This document shows, piece after piece, positions 12,418-25,240 of a stretch of 64,000 bases of DNA (the stretch's first letter is position 1; each line of letters begins with the position of its first letter). Source of the DNA: Siderastrea radians. Lineage: Eukaryota > Cnidaria > Anthozoa > Scleractinia > Rhizangiidae. Below the pieces are notes generated by a model. That model had not been told where the DNA came from. It made no database searches and saw nothing but the letters and a program-made list of their open reading frames with translations. The position numbers and the translations under genes were made by a program. Location of the stretch: contig OZ024890.1 in NCBI GenBank assembly GCA_964017195.1, positions 21,761,201-21,825,200 on the forward strand, read 5' to 3'.

Positions 12418-13570
12418 TCGCCCCTTGGATTTTATTGTCATTTAAAGAAGTTCTGGTGGAGGCGGAGCAAAACGTCACCATCGCCTGCACTACTACAGGT
12501 CAGCCGCAGCCCAGTATCACGTGGTCCAAAGCTGTTGGTAATTTGCCAAAAGGCAGAACCGAAGTGATGGATGGGAACCTGGCAATCTACAATGCGACAA
12601 AGAAAGACAGGGGAATATTTATTTGTAAGGCAGAAAATATTCTTGGGTCAACAGAAGAGACGGCTCTGTTAATTGTGTTCTTTCGTCTACGGTTCAAAGT
12701 CCGTCCTCCTCAAGAGGTGTTTCCTAAGATTGGTTCAACTGTCCGTCTGCCATGTGTGGCCGAGAACGACCTAAGAACCACAGTAACCTGGGCAAAGGAT
12801 GGGAGGCCTCTACTTCCTGTCGACTCTTACGTTCTACAAAGTGGAACTCTGGTACTCGAGAACATCAAGAAATCCCATGAAGGATCTTACACCTGTAGAG
12901 CGACTAATGCTCTGACAACAATTGAAGCTAAAGTCAAACTCAATTCTCCAACTGGTGCTTGCTGTTCTGTGATAAGAAAATACGTCAGCAGTGTAAGTGG
13001 AAACTACGTCATTGATCCAGATGGTGAGGGAGGTCTGGCACCATTTACAGTATTCTGCGACATGACTGACAAGAATGGAGTTGGCGTGACAGTCGTCAGT
13101 CACGACAGTGAAAGCAGAACGCTTGTTCGTGACGGCCTCGGTTGGGGAGGCAGAGGTAGCTACTCACGTGACATTCATTACAAAGGAGCGAGTCTGTCTC
13201 AGCTGGCGAGTCTCACCAGAGTCTCCTCACACTGTGAACAGTTTATCAAATATGAGTGTTATGATTCAATGATGTTCAGCAATGGATATGCCTGGTGGGT
13301 GTCACGTGATTCTACTAAGATGACCTACTGGGGGGGGGGGAGCATCTGTCAGTGGTAAGTGCGCATGCAGGATGACCATTTCATGTGCAAACCCCAGATA
13401 TGGCTGTAACTGTGATAAGAATGACCATGTATGGCGTGAAGACAGCGGTCCCCTCACTGACAAGAGACATGCATCTTCCAGTAAAACAGCTCAGGTTTGG
13501 GGATGCAGGCGACAACACAAATAAAGGTTACCACACACTGGGAAAATTAAAGTGTTATGGCGCAGCATAG
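12418..13570 (+). pseudogene. Copy B: orphan type II exon 3 (Ig2 + Ig3 + fibrinogen-like), frameshifted
   Basis: Starts at a phase-1 splice acceptor and stays open through Ig2, Ig3 and most of the fibrinogen-like domain. A run of 11 G at 13330-13340, against GGGGTGG in A and C, adds 4 nt after the TYWGG motif and leads to a stop at 13356-13358. A second 4-nt insertion lies near 13462 (GACAAGAGACATGC versus GACAAGACACATC in C). After it the original frame-relationship is lost for the [10 protein letters not shown] end, although those residues are still encoded in another frame to the TAG at 13568. It has no exons 1-2 of its own, so it may once have been an alternative last exon for gene A. A homopolymer assembly error could explain the first shift but not easily the second, which copy D shares. 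Confidence 0.75.
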
Positions 13571-15030
13571 ACGCTGACTCCTTTATATACCTGAATTTAA
13601 AAAGCACGTTGTAACCTTTTTGACTAAATTGAAGCAAGCTGGGAAGAATCGTCTATTTTAGACAATGCAAGGATTCAAGGAGCTTGGAATAGTCACAATT
13701 TAATCGATCACCAAAACGGTTCACGGAAAAATAAACGTAACCGAGGATTACAAATCAATAGAATCTATTAATGATCACAGCTTGGCTTGCTAAACTAGTA
13801 ATAAGGATAAGATACCTTTCCCAGGTATTGAGAAATGAAGAACGAACGCGTCTAGCTATTAAAAATCTGTTGTGTTAATTTGTTATCAATAAACTATTCA
13901 AAAAGAGTTTTATTTTGAGTCTTGATCTATTTCGCATTTTTCTTTGCTGATGTTCTTATGTGGCGTTAGTGGGTGCATGTACACTGAATCGTTTTCTGCA
14001 TCCTGCGTATTGAGGCCGCCTACGCCAAAAGGGGAAGGAAAGGGGAGATTTGCGAGCGCGAAGCGTGAGCAAGTCTATATCATGATACTACAAGGAGAAA
14101 AGCTTTTTCACAAAACAATTTGAACACACTTTACGAAATCACCTTTAACTCGTTTTTTGCCCCCTTTCTTGCAGCCAAAATTGTCACTAACGAAAGCTGG
14201 ATAATTCGTGAACCCGCTTGCCTGTCATAAATCCTGAAAAGAAACGATTTCGGCTTGGCAGAATTTTATCTCCGTTTGGCTGTTGAACAAGAGTTTTTCT
14301 TTTCGTCAGAGCTGTGACCAGTTAACACGGCACAGTCACGTCAGATTTCACGCCATCAAGTGTGAATCAGTAATCTTCCTTCCCCAGCAAAGATATCTAT
14401 CTTTGCTGCGGACAAGTATAAACGGTCACTCCCTCCCTGCTCAATCGAAAATTGTGCGCAGCCGCTCAGTTTCTTTTCTTGATCAGTTACCAGGCGATAC
14501 TCCGAGCGATTTCGCGAAAAAAACCCTGCTAATAATTATGGTAAACATAAGGTAAGGAAACTTTATTTTATCTCGATTAGCAGGAACGGGGGAGTGAGGG
14601 AAGGATTTAACGCGGCTTTAGCCGCTATGTCCCGGGGGTAGGGGAGCCGGGATTTCAACTGACTGATTTGTAAGACATTAGCATAACTCATATCCGCTCG
14701 CGCACAAAACAGCTCAGCTCATTGTGCTACAGTGTTTAAAGAGGCCTCTGTTTTAATGGCGTTTGTGTGCGATTGGAATCATCAGTGCGCGACGAAACGT
14801 TCCCTGGGTCTCGTAGTACCTAAAGTACGCCCTTAATACGGCACATAAACGGAATAAGTGAACTTGTTTGAGAAGAAACATTATGGGAAGTCTGATGGAG
14901 AAGTAAAATGTGTGCGGGTGAGATATTTGTAGAGTCAAAACCAGCATGGAAAGAAATTTTTCGCACCATCAATTTTTTCCTCACTTTCCGTGAGAGATCC
15001 ACGCTGGATCCACGACTGTCAAAGATGGGC
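13571..15030 (+). other. Downstream flank of B, conserved behind D and partly behind E
   Basis: No gene recognised. The stretch matches 31162-32640 closely. The part 14750-15010 is also recognisable behind copy E (58727-59010) around CGCC(C/T)TTAATACGGCA, so it marks type II 3' ends. Antisense open frames of ~60 residues here have no recognisable domain. Confidence 0.45.
13888..13893 (+). terminator. Possible polyadenylation signal AATAAA behind B
   Basis: AATAAA about 320 bases after the last coding segment, conserved at 31486 behind D. It may be a leftover 3' UTR signal. Confidence 0.25.
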
Positions 15031-15034
15031 TACT

Positions 15035-15800
15035 ACAGTCAAACCTGTATTCAGCGGTCACCCACGGGGAATGGCTGAAGTGACTGCTTAATACAGGAGG
15101 TTCCAGAAAATTCCACGCAATATATACCTATCAAAAATAGCACAATGGTTCATATTTGATCACATAACGTACACTTCTATCACGAGGAAGCACTCACATG
15201 GCTATGTTAGAAACAGCAACAGTAACGATATGACTGAAAGAGGGAACAAATTAAGACGCTGTCTTGTAATGATGTGTACTGTATACATGTGGTCTTTTTA
15301 CTATCTAGTCTTTGGCTAAATACTTTCAATTGCTTTAAATCAGATAGAACAGTGTAATTCAGTCATGAAAACCGCTTACTCGAGCTAGCTCGGGTATGCC
15401 AGTGCAATTAACAGTAACAATACCTTTTCGTGCAACTAGTTAAAAGAGGACCTAATGAAGAAGAATTCGACGGACACTGTTGACAATCAAGAGGTTATTG
15501 TAAACGATCTTGCGCCACGTTTTTTATATGCTACATTGAATTCCGTTGATTTTGACTTTGTCGGGAAACAATTTGCTTTCATTAAAGTATTTGTCATTTC
15601 TTATTACATTTGATTTCTTCGAATTATTTTCTTGTACAAAGTGACCGTTTGATGCAGGTCAAAACAACAGAAACAGCTCTGTGGGACCTTGTAGGTGGAA
15701 AGGGTGACCGCGACCGCTTAATAGAGGTTTAGTTTACAGTAATTAAGGGAAACGATTTCTGGGACTTTGTCAAAAGACCGTTTAATACAGGCTCGCTTAA
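15035..15800. mobile_element. MITE-like element with CCTGTATTCAGCGGTC-type inverted ends
   Basis: The left end reads TACAGTCAAACCTGTATTCAG. The right end near 15775-15795 contains GACCGTTTAATACAGG, its imperfect reverse complement, and internal copies of 'GGTGACCGC...CTTAATAGAGG' add symmetry. The left half is also present behind D (32635 on), where it is cut off at about 33235. No transposase. Confidence 0.4.
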
Positions 15801-17774
15801 GATGTATTTAAAGCGAATGATAAAAGACAAAAGCAGGCTTTTTTGTAGAAATTGTTCACAGTGCGCCCCTCCCCTATCCCTGATCATGATGGACCCTACA
15901 ATCGTGACACTTGAGACACTTCCAAAAAACCTTACACTGCTGAAATGAACTTTCTGTTCCCCCTCCATGCAATTGATTTTGAGCATCATTTACGACTGAA
16001 ATCATTCCCATGGCTGTCAATAATGACCGGAGCCGGGCGGGTAAGGATCTCAAAAAGCCCGGCACAATAGAACAAATTACTCTGAGTGCTACATGACGGT
16101 GTTAAAATTCGTTTTGGTTCTTCGTTTAAGTGTCCAAAAAAAAAAAATTGGCTAGAGTTGTAGAGTAACGGGGATTAGTTTTAGTAGTCCTCGGGCTCAT
16201 ATTCCGCGAGCTAAGAAGTGTATAATCTAGCATATTAACAGCATGATGCCAGAGTCCTTCGACCTTCATTTCGATTCACTTAAAATTAAAGGCCGAGCAC
16301 TCTAACCTCGTTCACCAGATCCGACACCCTCCCTTCCTTTTTCAAATCTTTCATTACAAGGTCCGAGAGATTTTCGGTACTTAGACATTTAGAAGGGTAT
16401 CACCTATTGTAGTTTGCTTGTATTGATGCTGAGAGTATGAAGGTACGGTGCAGGCACAAGTGGAAGTGGAAGTGGTGAAGTGCAGTCAACAGAATAGAAT
16501 AACTATTAAGCGGAGTTTCTATAGTCTGCGAAAACAACAAGAGGCCTGAATAGAACTTATGTCAGGCAAGGTAGCAGGTTTAAAGGTCTGCAAGCCGGTT
16601 CTCTCTGACAGCCTCATCCGACAGCATGCTACAAAAATAAGTTATTAATCTTGGGGAGAAAAGAAGAAAGAAGACTTACTAGGGAGTGGAAGTTCCGGAA
16701 GACGACAGCTCGGTAATAATTCCATGTTTGACGTATTCTAATACCGCGTTTCTTGACTGTTTGTCGCAACTCAATCTGAGGAACTCAGTTACAAGGGTTG
16801 ACACTGGCGGCTGAAACTGATTAACTTAGCTGTGGCTATGACAAGAACAACACATCAGGATTCCCATTTACCCACACTTTAAATGCATGGTGTACCGGCT
16901 CGAAAATATAACAAGTATAAGTTTTTAGCTAAACTATGAGAAGCAAACCTTGTTATATTTTCACCTCGTTACTTATCGCTAAAAAATCTGTCAGTGGGTA
17001 ATTATCAGCTGAGAGATTTTAATTCTTTGTGACACTTTATCCAAGGGCTGAAAACGGATGAATTATTATTTTTTTTGCGAATACAGTAAAAGACCTGTTA
17101 AGCCAACCCTATCTTGGATTTAAGATTTTTTAACAAGCCGCCCACTTCACCCTTCCCTCATCGAAGTAGTAGGAATCAATAACACAGGCTGAAACGTTAG
17201 AATAGGTGGCAAAAGGAACACTTGAGTACTCAGATAGTCAAAACATGAAACATGACTTCCGTGTATGTAAGTCAAGTTTCAGGCAGACTTTAGAGATAGA
17301 GCATACTCTTTTTAAAACACTTCCCTTTAAAAACACTTTATATTTTTCAGATTGTAGAACAACCGAAATATTATCTGTTATAACCTCTCTTATAAGACCC
17401 CTTCTGCCTGAAATGAAATAATTCCCCCAGAGCTGAAAAGCGTTTAGCCTTCTGAACATAGAAACTGACTGAATCAAATAATAAAGACGTTTGTTTTCCT
17501 AATGCTTAATAATAGCGTTTGACCCCAGTAAGATGACGTAATCCTGATTTCCTGTGTCTCTGTCTTCCTGTGTCACTGGATCTTCAGATCAAGCATAGAC
17601 AAGTCCTGATATTTATTGTTTCACCGGCACGTTTCAGCCGAGAATCGAACACAACTGATAGGCAGCTTGAAATTTTCTTTGCACCGCGAATTGAGCTATA
17701 AGAAGCTTAGGAGGGAAAAAAACTTTCTCTGCAAGTATTTGATTTTGTGAACATTGAACTAAGTTCCGGTAACA
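15801..17774 (+). other. Upstream region of gene C, conserved before E and F
   Basis: From about 15840 this matches 52155-54100 before E, and from about 16310 it matches 59970-61454 before F, so it is the shared 5' flank of the gene family. No coding region is supported. Short open frames here (for example near 17206-17421) are not conserved as proteins. Confidence 0.5.
17515..17600 (+). promoter_or_regulatory. Candidate conserved proximal promoter of gene C
   Basis: About 200 bp before the ATG, TGACGTAA (17534-17541, CREB/ATF-like) and TCTTCCTGTGTCAC (ETS-like core TTCC) occur. The same segment precedes E (53878-53910, TGACATAA and CTTCCTATGTCAC) and F (61218-61235, ACTTCCTGTGTCAC). Conservation is seen directly; factor binding and the start site are inference. 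No TATA box is obvious. Confidence 0.35.
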
Positions 17775-20700
17775 ATGAAACAACAAGATGAAGACGACAG
17801 GCAAACAAACAGAAAAAAGACACTGGACAGCTTGTATTCCACGTCAGGTTTGCTGTTGTCTGTTGTGTGTTTTATCGCACTCATTCACGTGGAACTCAGA
17901 ATGCAAGAACATCATCGACTGATTTCACACTCAGTAACATGCTGTGATCAGAAGGGGACAGAAAGAATTCGTAACGTACAAGAGAATTACAGACGATGGA
18001 AAGATATGAAAGGCAGCCATTCAGAAGGTCACTGGAAGGAGACAAGAAGTGAGTGTCGTTCTTATTCTTGGTAGTTGATATTTTCATTTCGGAATTAAAA
18101 GGCGATGGTATTCCTGTTTGTCTTAAGCCGTGAGTGCAGTTCTCATTTTCGAAACTCTTTTTCAACAACTCTTGCTTAAATCCTTAATTAAGTCAAAAAA
18201 TCAAAGCGGAACTTTGATTAGCGAGAGTGTTAGCCAAGTCTGCCAACACAAGGTTTTTCTTGGCTCGGTTTTAACTGAAACGTTGTTTTACGGTGCTTTT
18301 TCTTTCTCTTTCATACGTTCGTTTCCACTATTAATGTATTTAATCAATGGTTTTGATTTTCAAGGTCATAAAGACACCATCTCAAGACAAAAGCGCTCTT
18401 CACCCGATAATTCACAACAGAAATCTGTCCAAACAGCCTCTGATGTTAAACTGCTGATCAAACAAGAATTTCGTTTGCTGCAAAACCAATTTTGTGCTAA
18501 AGATGAAACGCTCTGCCGCTCAGGACCAAAAGGTAACACAGGACGACGAGGAAGACCCGGAACCCGAGGGAAACCAGGTCCCTCAGGGAGATCCGGGCCG
18601 GAGGGACCTCCTGGGAAACATGGACCTATAGGACCTCAAGGACCGGTAGGGATAAAAGGGGATCTCGGAGTGCCGGGTGATCCTGGTCCCGCGGGACCTA
18701 GAGGCCCAGCGGGTGTGAAAGGCTCCAAAGGTGAGCCAGGCCAGTCCATCTCGGCTCCTTCTCTGCTGCAGTCGCCTGTTGGAATAACAGTCAATGAAAG
18801 TCAGACAGCCATCTTGAAATGTACAGTGGATGGCAATCCACCACCACAGGTCACGTGGTCTAAAATGAATTCATCGCTTCCTGTTGGACGTCACGAGGTA
18901 GAGTCCAGTGGCGCTCTGATTGTAAAGGACGTTAGACCTGGAGACGACGACGTTTACAGTTGCAGAGCAGAAAATTTGCTGGGAAGCGTCAACGCTACAG
19001 CTAAACTAACTGTTCAGTGTAAGTTTTATGCATTTTCCCTTCTCAGTCATGATGGGAGGGGTGTTATTGTGTCAGTGTAGCTGAAATAAGAAACAAACCT
19101 GGCATGTAGGTAGATGAGACTTTTTTTTAGAGGGTAACACGTAACAGTAACTAAAAATTAGCTACGAACTTCCTCCAAAAAACAACAATACAAATTAAAT
19201 CAAAAACCCACACTTACTATTTACAAGAAAACATTTCTAGCAATCAATAACTGATAATAAAAGTTAAAATTGTTAAAAAATAGTCGATAAATCTAGATAA
19301 CGATAATAAAAAGCTATCTATTTACAAAATTGATTCCATGCGGGTAATTAAAATTGGGTCAACAGCAAATATCGGGAATTTAATATCAATTATAATAATT
19401 CTGTCTTGAAGGGTTTCAAGAACTTCTTTGTTATTAGGTACTGGGATAAGCTGTTTCAATCTTTTACATTTCTTACCCCAAAGGTGCCACCCCCCCTCCC
19501 ATCCGCGAGGTGTTTCTGTAATGGGGACACAATTAATTTAAATTAATACAATATCTAGTGTTTCTTGAGTGGGCGTCAGAGCTTGTATTTAGAGGTGCGT
19601 TTATGTAGACAGGTTAAATTCCATTGATCCTTTTGCAGGCCAGAGTACATCGATTGAAATACGCTTCATTGTAAAAAGAAAGAAAAACTTGATCTTTTTC
19701 ATTGCTGTTTCTTGTTTGTTTGTTTCTTTACCGTTGGAATTTTTTGCACCATGTGTGATTACTGCTGGATTTTGTGCCACCATATTTGTGATGAATACTA
19801 GATCTGTTGTCCTTGTAACACCATGAGCTATAGGAAACATGGATTCTGAGTTCTCATCGAACGTTGTTTCAAGCAAACAGCGATGAAATATGTCGACTAC
19901 TCAAAAAAACTATCACCTTACCGTCAGTTCTGCTGTCCCTTGTCTTTGATTTCTCCTTTATCTTCTGCAAATACCCCTGTTTCTCGAGTTCGATCCAGAT
20001 ATGCTTACTTTTAGCGCCCGCCATTTTGAAAAACCACTCATTCCCAGTTCTGCGCAGCCAACTAGAAAACCTCCTGAAGCCGCCCTCAAGCCCAATGGGT
20101 AGGCCATCTTTTCCAGGTTATGGTTACAAGCTCGTAAAAACATTGCACGACGGACTTCCATATATGGAAGGTCGTCGTGCAACGGATTAAGAGTTATAAT
20201 TCAAATTAGGTTCTGTCGGGGGACTGGAAAGAACTTTTTGCTCTTACCAGCTGAAGGCGAATTTGAAAAACAATAGCGATTGTCTTTTCGGCCCTACGAT
20301 TGGCCAAAGGCACAAATCTCCTAGCAACGGCCCAAGCGCTTCCTACCCAGTGGCTTTTGGGTGGCTTTAAGAGGTTTTTTAGTTGGCTGCGTAGAACTGG
20401 GAATGAAAAGAACTGGGAATGAGTGGTTTTTCAAAATGGCGGGCGGTAAAAGTAAGCATATCGACCTCACCGAAGAATTGGGGAGAAACAGGGATATTTG
20501 CAGAAGATAAAGCAGAAATCAAAGACAAGGGACAGTAAAACTGACGGTAAGGTGATAGTTTTATTGAATAGTTGACACATTTCATCGCTGTTTGCTTGAA
20601 ACAACGTTCGATGAGAACTCAAAATCCATGTTTCCTATAGCTTATGGCAACACACGGGGAGGTTGCAAGGTGGGGTTCCACTTTGGTTGCACTAGAAATG

Positions 20701-21951
20701 TGTTCAGAATTGAAGGTGACAAGTTGTTAGCACGTAACTCGATTTATTGTTTATTGTTTATTTATTTAATGTTTTTTGGCGATTTTTTTGACAGTCGCTC
20801 CTCGAATTTTATTACCCTCTAAACAACTGTTGGCAGAGGCGGAACAAAACGTCACGATCGCCTGCAATGCTATTGGTCAGCCGCGGCCAAGTATCACGTG
20901 GTCCAAAGCTGTTGGTAATTTGCCTAAAGGCAGAACCGAAGTGAAAAAAATAAACCTGACATTCTACAGTGTAATAAAAAAGGACAGGGGAGCGTACATT
21001 TGCAAGGCAGAAAATATTCTGGGATCAACAAAAGAAACTGCTCTATTGATTGTGTACTCTCCTCTGCGTTTCAAAGTCCGTCCTCCTCAAGAGGTGACTC
21101 CTGCAAGCTTTGGTTCAACTGTCCGCCTGCCATGTGTGGCCGAGAGTGACCTGAGACCTGCAATTACTTGGACAAAGGATGGCAAGTCTTCACTTCCTGT
21201 TGACTCTTATGTTCTATTGAACGGAACTCTGATTCTTCAGAACATCAAGAAACCCCACGAAGGATCTTACACCTGTAGAGCGACTAATGCACTGACAACA
21301 ATAGAAGCTAAAGTCAAAATCAATTCTCCAACTGCTGCTTCATGTTCTGTGATAAGAAAAGACATCAACACTGTAAGCGGAAAATACGTCATTGATCCAG
21401 ATGGCGAGGGAGGTCTGGCACCATTTACAGCATTCTGCGACATGGCTGACAAGAATGGAGTTGGCGTGACAGTCATCAGTCACGACAGTGAAGCCAGAAC
21501 ACTTGTGTATCACAGCGGTGGTTATGGCGGTAAAGGTAGCTACTCACGTGACATTCACTACACTGGAGCGAGTCTGTCTCAACTGGCTAGTCTCACCAGA
21601 GTTTCCTCACACTGTGAACAGTTTATCAAGTATGAGTGCCACGATTCAGTTTTGCTTTACAATAACAATCCATACGGATGGTGGGTTTCACGTGATTCTA
21701 CTAAGATGATGTACTGGGGTGGAGCATCTGTCAGTGGTAAGTGCGCATGCGGGATGACCAACTCATGTGCAGACTCCAGATATGGTTGTAACTGTGATAA
21801 GAATGACTATGTATGGCGTGAAGACAGCGGTCTCCTCACTGACAAGACACATCTTCCAGTGAAACAGCTCAGGTTTGGGGATCTTAATGATGCTAACAGC
21901 CAGTTGGGTTACCATACACTGGGAAAACTGAAGTGCTATGGCACAGCATAA
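17775..21951 (+). CDS. Gene C: intact type II transmembrane collagen-Ig-fibrinogen-like protein, three exons
   Basis: Exons 17775-18048, 18365-19018 and 20795-21951 join in phase 1 (donors GTGAGT and GTAAGT) to 694 residues. Order: cytoplasmic residues 1-20 with RKK; membrane span ~22-39; Cys-Cys at 56-57; RQKR at 99-102, a furin-type site; a hydrophobic-heptad stretch ~119-134 and Cys 135/142, likely trimerisation; 25 Gly-X-Y triplets (~145-219); Ig1 (~221-308); Ig2 (~310-399, Cys 333/379); Ig3 (~400-489, Cys 423/470); fibrinogen-related domain (~490-694). Transmembrane collagens and gliomedin share the N-terminal plan of type II anchor, furin site and collagen, so shedding and trimer formation are inferred. 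The Ig plus fibrinogen-like C-terminus suggests ligand binding or adhesion. The only complete, undamaged copy in the window. I do not recognise a named orthologue. Confidence 0.85.
19790..20670. mobile_element. Foldback element in intron 2 of gene C
   Basis: Arms of ~295 bp (about 19811-20103 and 20343-20648) are inverted copies sharing ATGAGCTATAGGAAACATGG and GCCCGCCATTTTGAAAAACC-type blocks. The middle (20104-20342) holds a second, almost perfect 40-bp palindrome at 20143-20182. The right arm carries a small internal duplication of CATTCCCAGTTCT. No coding capacity and no clear target duplication was found. It makes up about half of the 1776-bp intron. Confidence 0.65.
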
Positions 21952-24224
21952 ACTCTAATTAAAGTAGTGGTTACAAAAATTACACGTTAATTATAAGCAG
22001 AAGCTCGCTTGCATGGTTCTGTTTTAAGTTACTAAAAGAAGTTAACCCTTTGATTGCTGGAATTAAACTTTGAATGGTGGACGAAACCGTAAAGCGTGAT
22101 CAGATCGAATGCATTCACAGGGTAAAAGCGTTTTATACCCTGTCAAACCAAGGGACGCAAAAATCGTGTTATAATTTCTTTTCTTCTACACTGTTTTTTT
22201 GATGTTTTATAGAAATTATTTAATTTTAATTTTTTTTCATTTTCCTTTAATGATTTGAGCTCAATGGGACCGTAAGATTCAAGGAAAACTCAGTACTGGA
22301 AGTCGAAAAAGTTGTTTGTTTTAGAAATCAGTGTTAAGAAGCTTGGTTATAATTCGCAACCTTGTTGTAGGCGAGAGTTATAAACAAAACCACTTGCCAA
22401 AATAGTTCGCAGAAAGCAGAAACCAGAGAAAAATTAACGATCAATAGATCATTAAAACCCGGAAGAGGGATTCCCATAATAGTGATGGGGGTGCCAGTCA
22501 TGGTTTCAAGTGGCTGAAATGTCTGATTTAGTATCACTTTGGTTGTTCTTATCTTTAATCTTTAATTGTAATAATTGCCACTAGAAAACTAATCCGGCAA
22601 TGACAAGATCTGAAGTGACCTCCTGTAGAATTATCTTGAAAGCCTTTCGTCGAAATTTGAAAATGTGTCTGTAGACGTTTCTGAGCGTCCGAATTGATAC
22701 CTTTTGGTGATAAAATGATTTAAGGCCGCGGGTTCGTTTTTAGGGTTCAAGCCGACAAGCATCATCGCCACTTCTATACGGGAATTCTTTCTTCCAGGCA
22801 TTAAAAAAATTCAGGCTTTTTTTTTGACTGGCAGAGCAAAAGAAAGGAAGAAAAACTTAATCTATGATAGTTTACTAGTATTGCAATTAATAAATGAGAA
22901 CTTGGACTTATAAACGGTATTAGCTAGCAAACAGGCGTAGTTGTAAAATTTGCTTTATGTTGAACTAAACACAATTCAGGAGAACAGTTAGTGTCCTGTT
23001 CGGGAGGTGATAGTCGTAGCAGCCTTAATAGTAGTAGTAGCGATAATGTAATAAAACGAGAGCTTAAAGCAAGTTCCAACCTCTTAAGAATTCCAGGTTC
23101 TACATGACTATTGCAGTTTTGGGAGAAATGTGAAAATTCTTAGCGCAATAGAGGAGTTAATTATAAAATGCCGAAAAATATAGACCAGATGCCTTCACTG
23201 ATGGCTCTCCTTGCTCGTTCCCTCTATGGATGCAAAGACTGCCATGCAGGCTCTTAACTAAGAAAGACTTAAATTTCCTTGGGCATGTGAACGCGCGAGA
23301 ATGCCAGGTAAAGAAGCAAGACGCAGTCACACGTAACACCGTAATGGAACACGTAACACGTAACACGTGAGGCCTGAGCCAAACTAGAACAAGAGCGTTG
23401 AGAGTTAAGAGTTTAATTTTTAATATATTATTTTAAACGTGTGAGCAGATGCAAGCTCTTAGAGAACGCACGAGCGTCTCCAAGATTACATGAGAAAAGA
23501 AAGCAAGAGTTTGAACTCTTGACAACTATTTTTCTTGTTTGGTCCGTACTCAACACGTGACCTCGTGCCATTTGGCGCGCGCTTGGGTCTTTTCTAATTA
23601 TTCTTAACTAATATAATCTCCTTTACTGCACAGAGCGAATGGTGTCTTTCTTTAAAATCAACCTGATGGATTGTTTTCAGATATTTGGGATATCCTGTTA
23701 GTTAAGTTCAGTACCGGGAAACACCCGATGGCATGATTTTGGTGAGTGGGATTTAAAGGGGCAAAGTTTTGGACAGTTCACTGAGTCTACAGAATATGTG
23801 ACGCACACCGATACATTGTAAGTTTCTCGCATCCTTAGCTCCATCGGCATCAGCCTTTGATACTTTGAAACGATTTTCAGAGATGTCGCTGCACTAAAAA
23901 ATGCCAAATATACCCTATAAAAAATAACTGTAGTCTTGAAAAATCAACGCAACCGCCGCGTCTTCCAGCAGGAGGTTTGTAGGTGCATAAAAACAGGAAG
24001 AACAAAGACGGGTTATTTGCGCCGAGTTTATGTCAATTATTCAGAAAACAGTATAAATCTTTTTTTTTTCTGCCTAATTTCTTGATACTATTGTCTCAAG
24101 AAAACACTAAAATTGATTTTTCATAATGGGGAAAAAACACTTAATCCATTGTTTTCTTTTTTGTTTGTTTGTTTCCTTTTGAATATTTGTTAATAACTGT
24201 ACGATTTTTCCCCGGCTTAAAAGA
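21952..24224 (+). other. Downstream flank of C and C-D spacer
   Basis: Matches the A-B flank and spacer (7227-7490, 9270-11034) but lacks the TTAA foldback and the SINE, so it preserves both empty sites (about 22370 and 22985). About 330 bp near 23750-24060 has no counterpart in block 1. No gene recognised. Confidence 0.5.
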
Positions 24225-24330
24225 GCGATTTCCAGGGTTTAGCGATGCGGTCGACTGCACATAATAAGAGGAAAAAGTTTTCCTCATTAATTACGTGCAG
24301 TGGACCGCATCGCTAAACCCAGGAAATCGC
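24225..24330. repeat. Second copy of the long hairpin
   Basis: Same palindrome as 11035-11127, with TTAATTACGTGCAGT on the right arm, one small insertion near the loop. Pairing of the arms is kept. Confidence 0.6.
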
Positions 24331-24534
24331 TAAAATTCGCTGTTTAGAGGCACAATGATGGCAAAACACAACGATTGAGGTAAGATTACGTTTATTTTGA
24401 TCTTAAATATAAATATTCCTCGCAATATGTCACGATATGAGAAGCCTTTCGGTTTTCCTATCTGTTCCCTTATAATTTTGAAACTACAAACCTGACAAAC
24501 GGTCACACAGTTTGTTTGGGCTTCCTGTGTCATT

Positions 24535-25240
24535 GGCACCTTTTCTAGCCATGCTTTATGTTTTACAAAAAATTAAAAAATAAAAAGTCTGAACGAAATG
24601 CGATAATATGACAAGCTCACTCCATATTTTTTCAGTCTTAGATGAAGGGGCGCTTTCAATGATACCTCGCATTACAGGCTCGACTTGAACATTAGCCCTT
24701 AACTTAAAATACAATGATATGTAGGCACATTCGATAAAAGAAAGAAAACACACAACTTAAGCCCGGGCCAAACGAGTAAGAGTTGATGAGAATTGAGAGT
24801 TTCCGTCGGCTCCCATCGACTATCATCAACTCGGGCCAAACCAGAACGAGAGTTATCAACAGTCGGTCACGAGTGACGCGTTCATTTCGTTATGCTTTAG
24901 AGAAAACTCTCGACGACTCTCATGACAAATTCAATTAAGCATGTTCAAAGTCGAGGAGAGCACAACAGTTCAGGCCAAACCGCCCAAACGAGAGCGAGAG
25001 TTTGACCTCTCATAAACTCCGTAAACTCTCTTCGATTGACCAGTGCTTAAACCAAATAAAACTAAAAAGTGTAGACTTACGAGAAAAGAAAGCGAACTCC
25101 GACCATTTTTATGTTGGCAATAAGCTCGTTTACAACTTCAGAGCTGCAAACACGACAAAGAAAAAAGATTACGGCACGAAATTAAATAAAAATCGTATGT
25201 ACTTTCCTCGTGCTTGTCCGCCATCTTGAATTTGGCTGCA
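24535..25240. repeat. Block-2-specific insert with GGCCAAAC repeats
   Basis: Begins where block 1 homology stops. Between 24765 and 25030 the words GGGCCAAAC, CAGAACGAGAGTT and GAGAGTTT recur in both orientations, suggesting a small degenerate MITE. No coding region is supported. Confidence 0.35.

Larger units (their letters stand above)
6073..15640 (+). repeat. Segmental duplication block 1 (copies A and B with flanks)
   Basis: The order A exon 3, A downstream flank, shared 10.1-11.3 kb spacer, B exon 3, B downstream flank reappears in the same order and orientation at 20795-33235 (C exon 3, flank, spacer, D exon 3, flank). Flanks of B and D are nearly identical by eye over several kb. Differences between the blocks are mostly insertions of mobile elements (the TTAA foldback and the SINE here, the LINE in block 2). 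Confidence 0.8.

Noticed and set aside
13385..13570. Separate small gene at the end of copy B (and at 30976-31161 in D)
   Set aside because: It is the frameshifted end of the fibrinogen-like domain.
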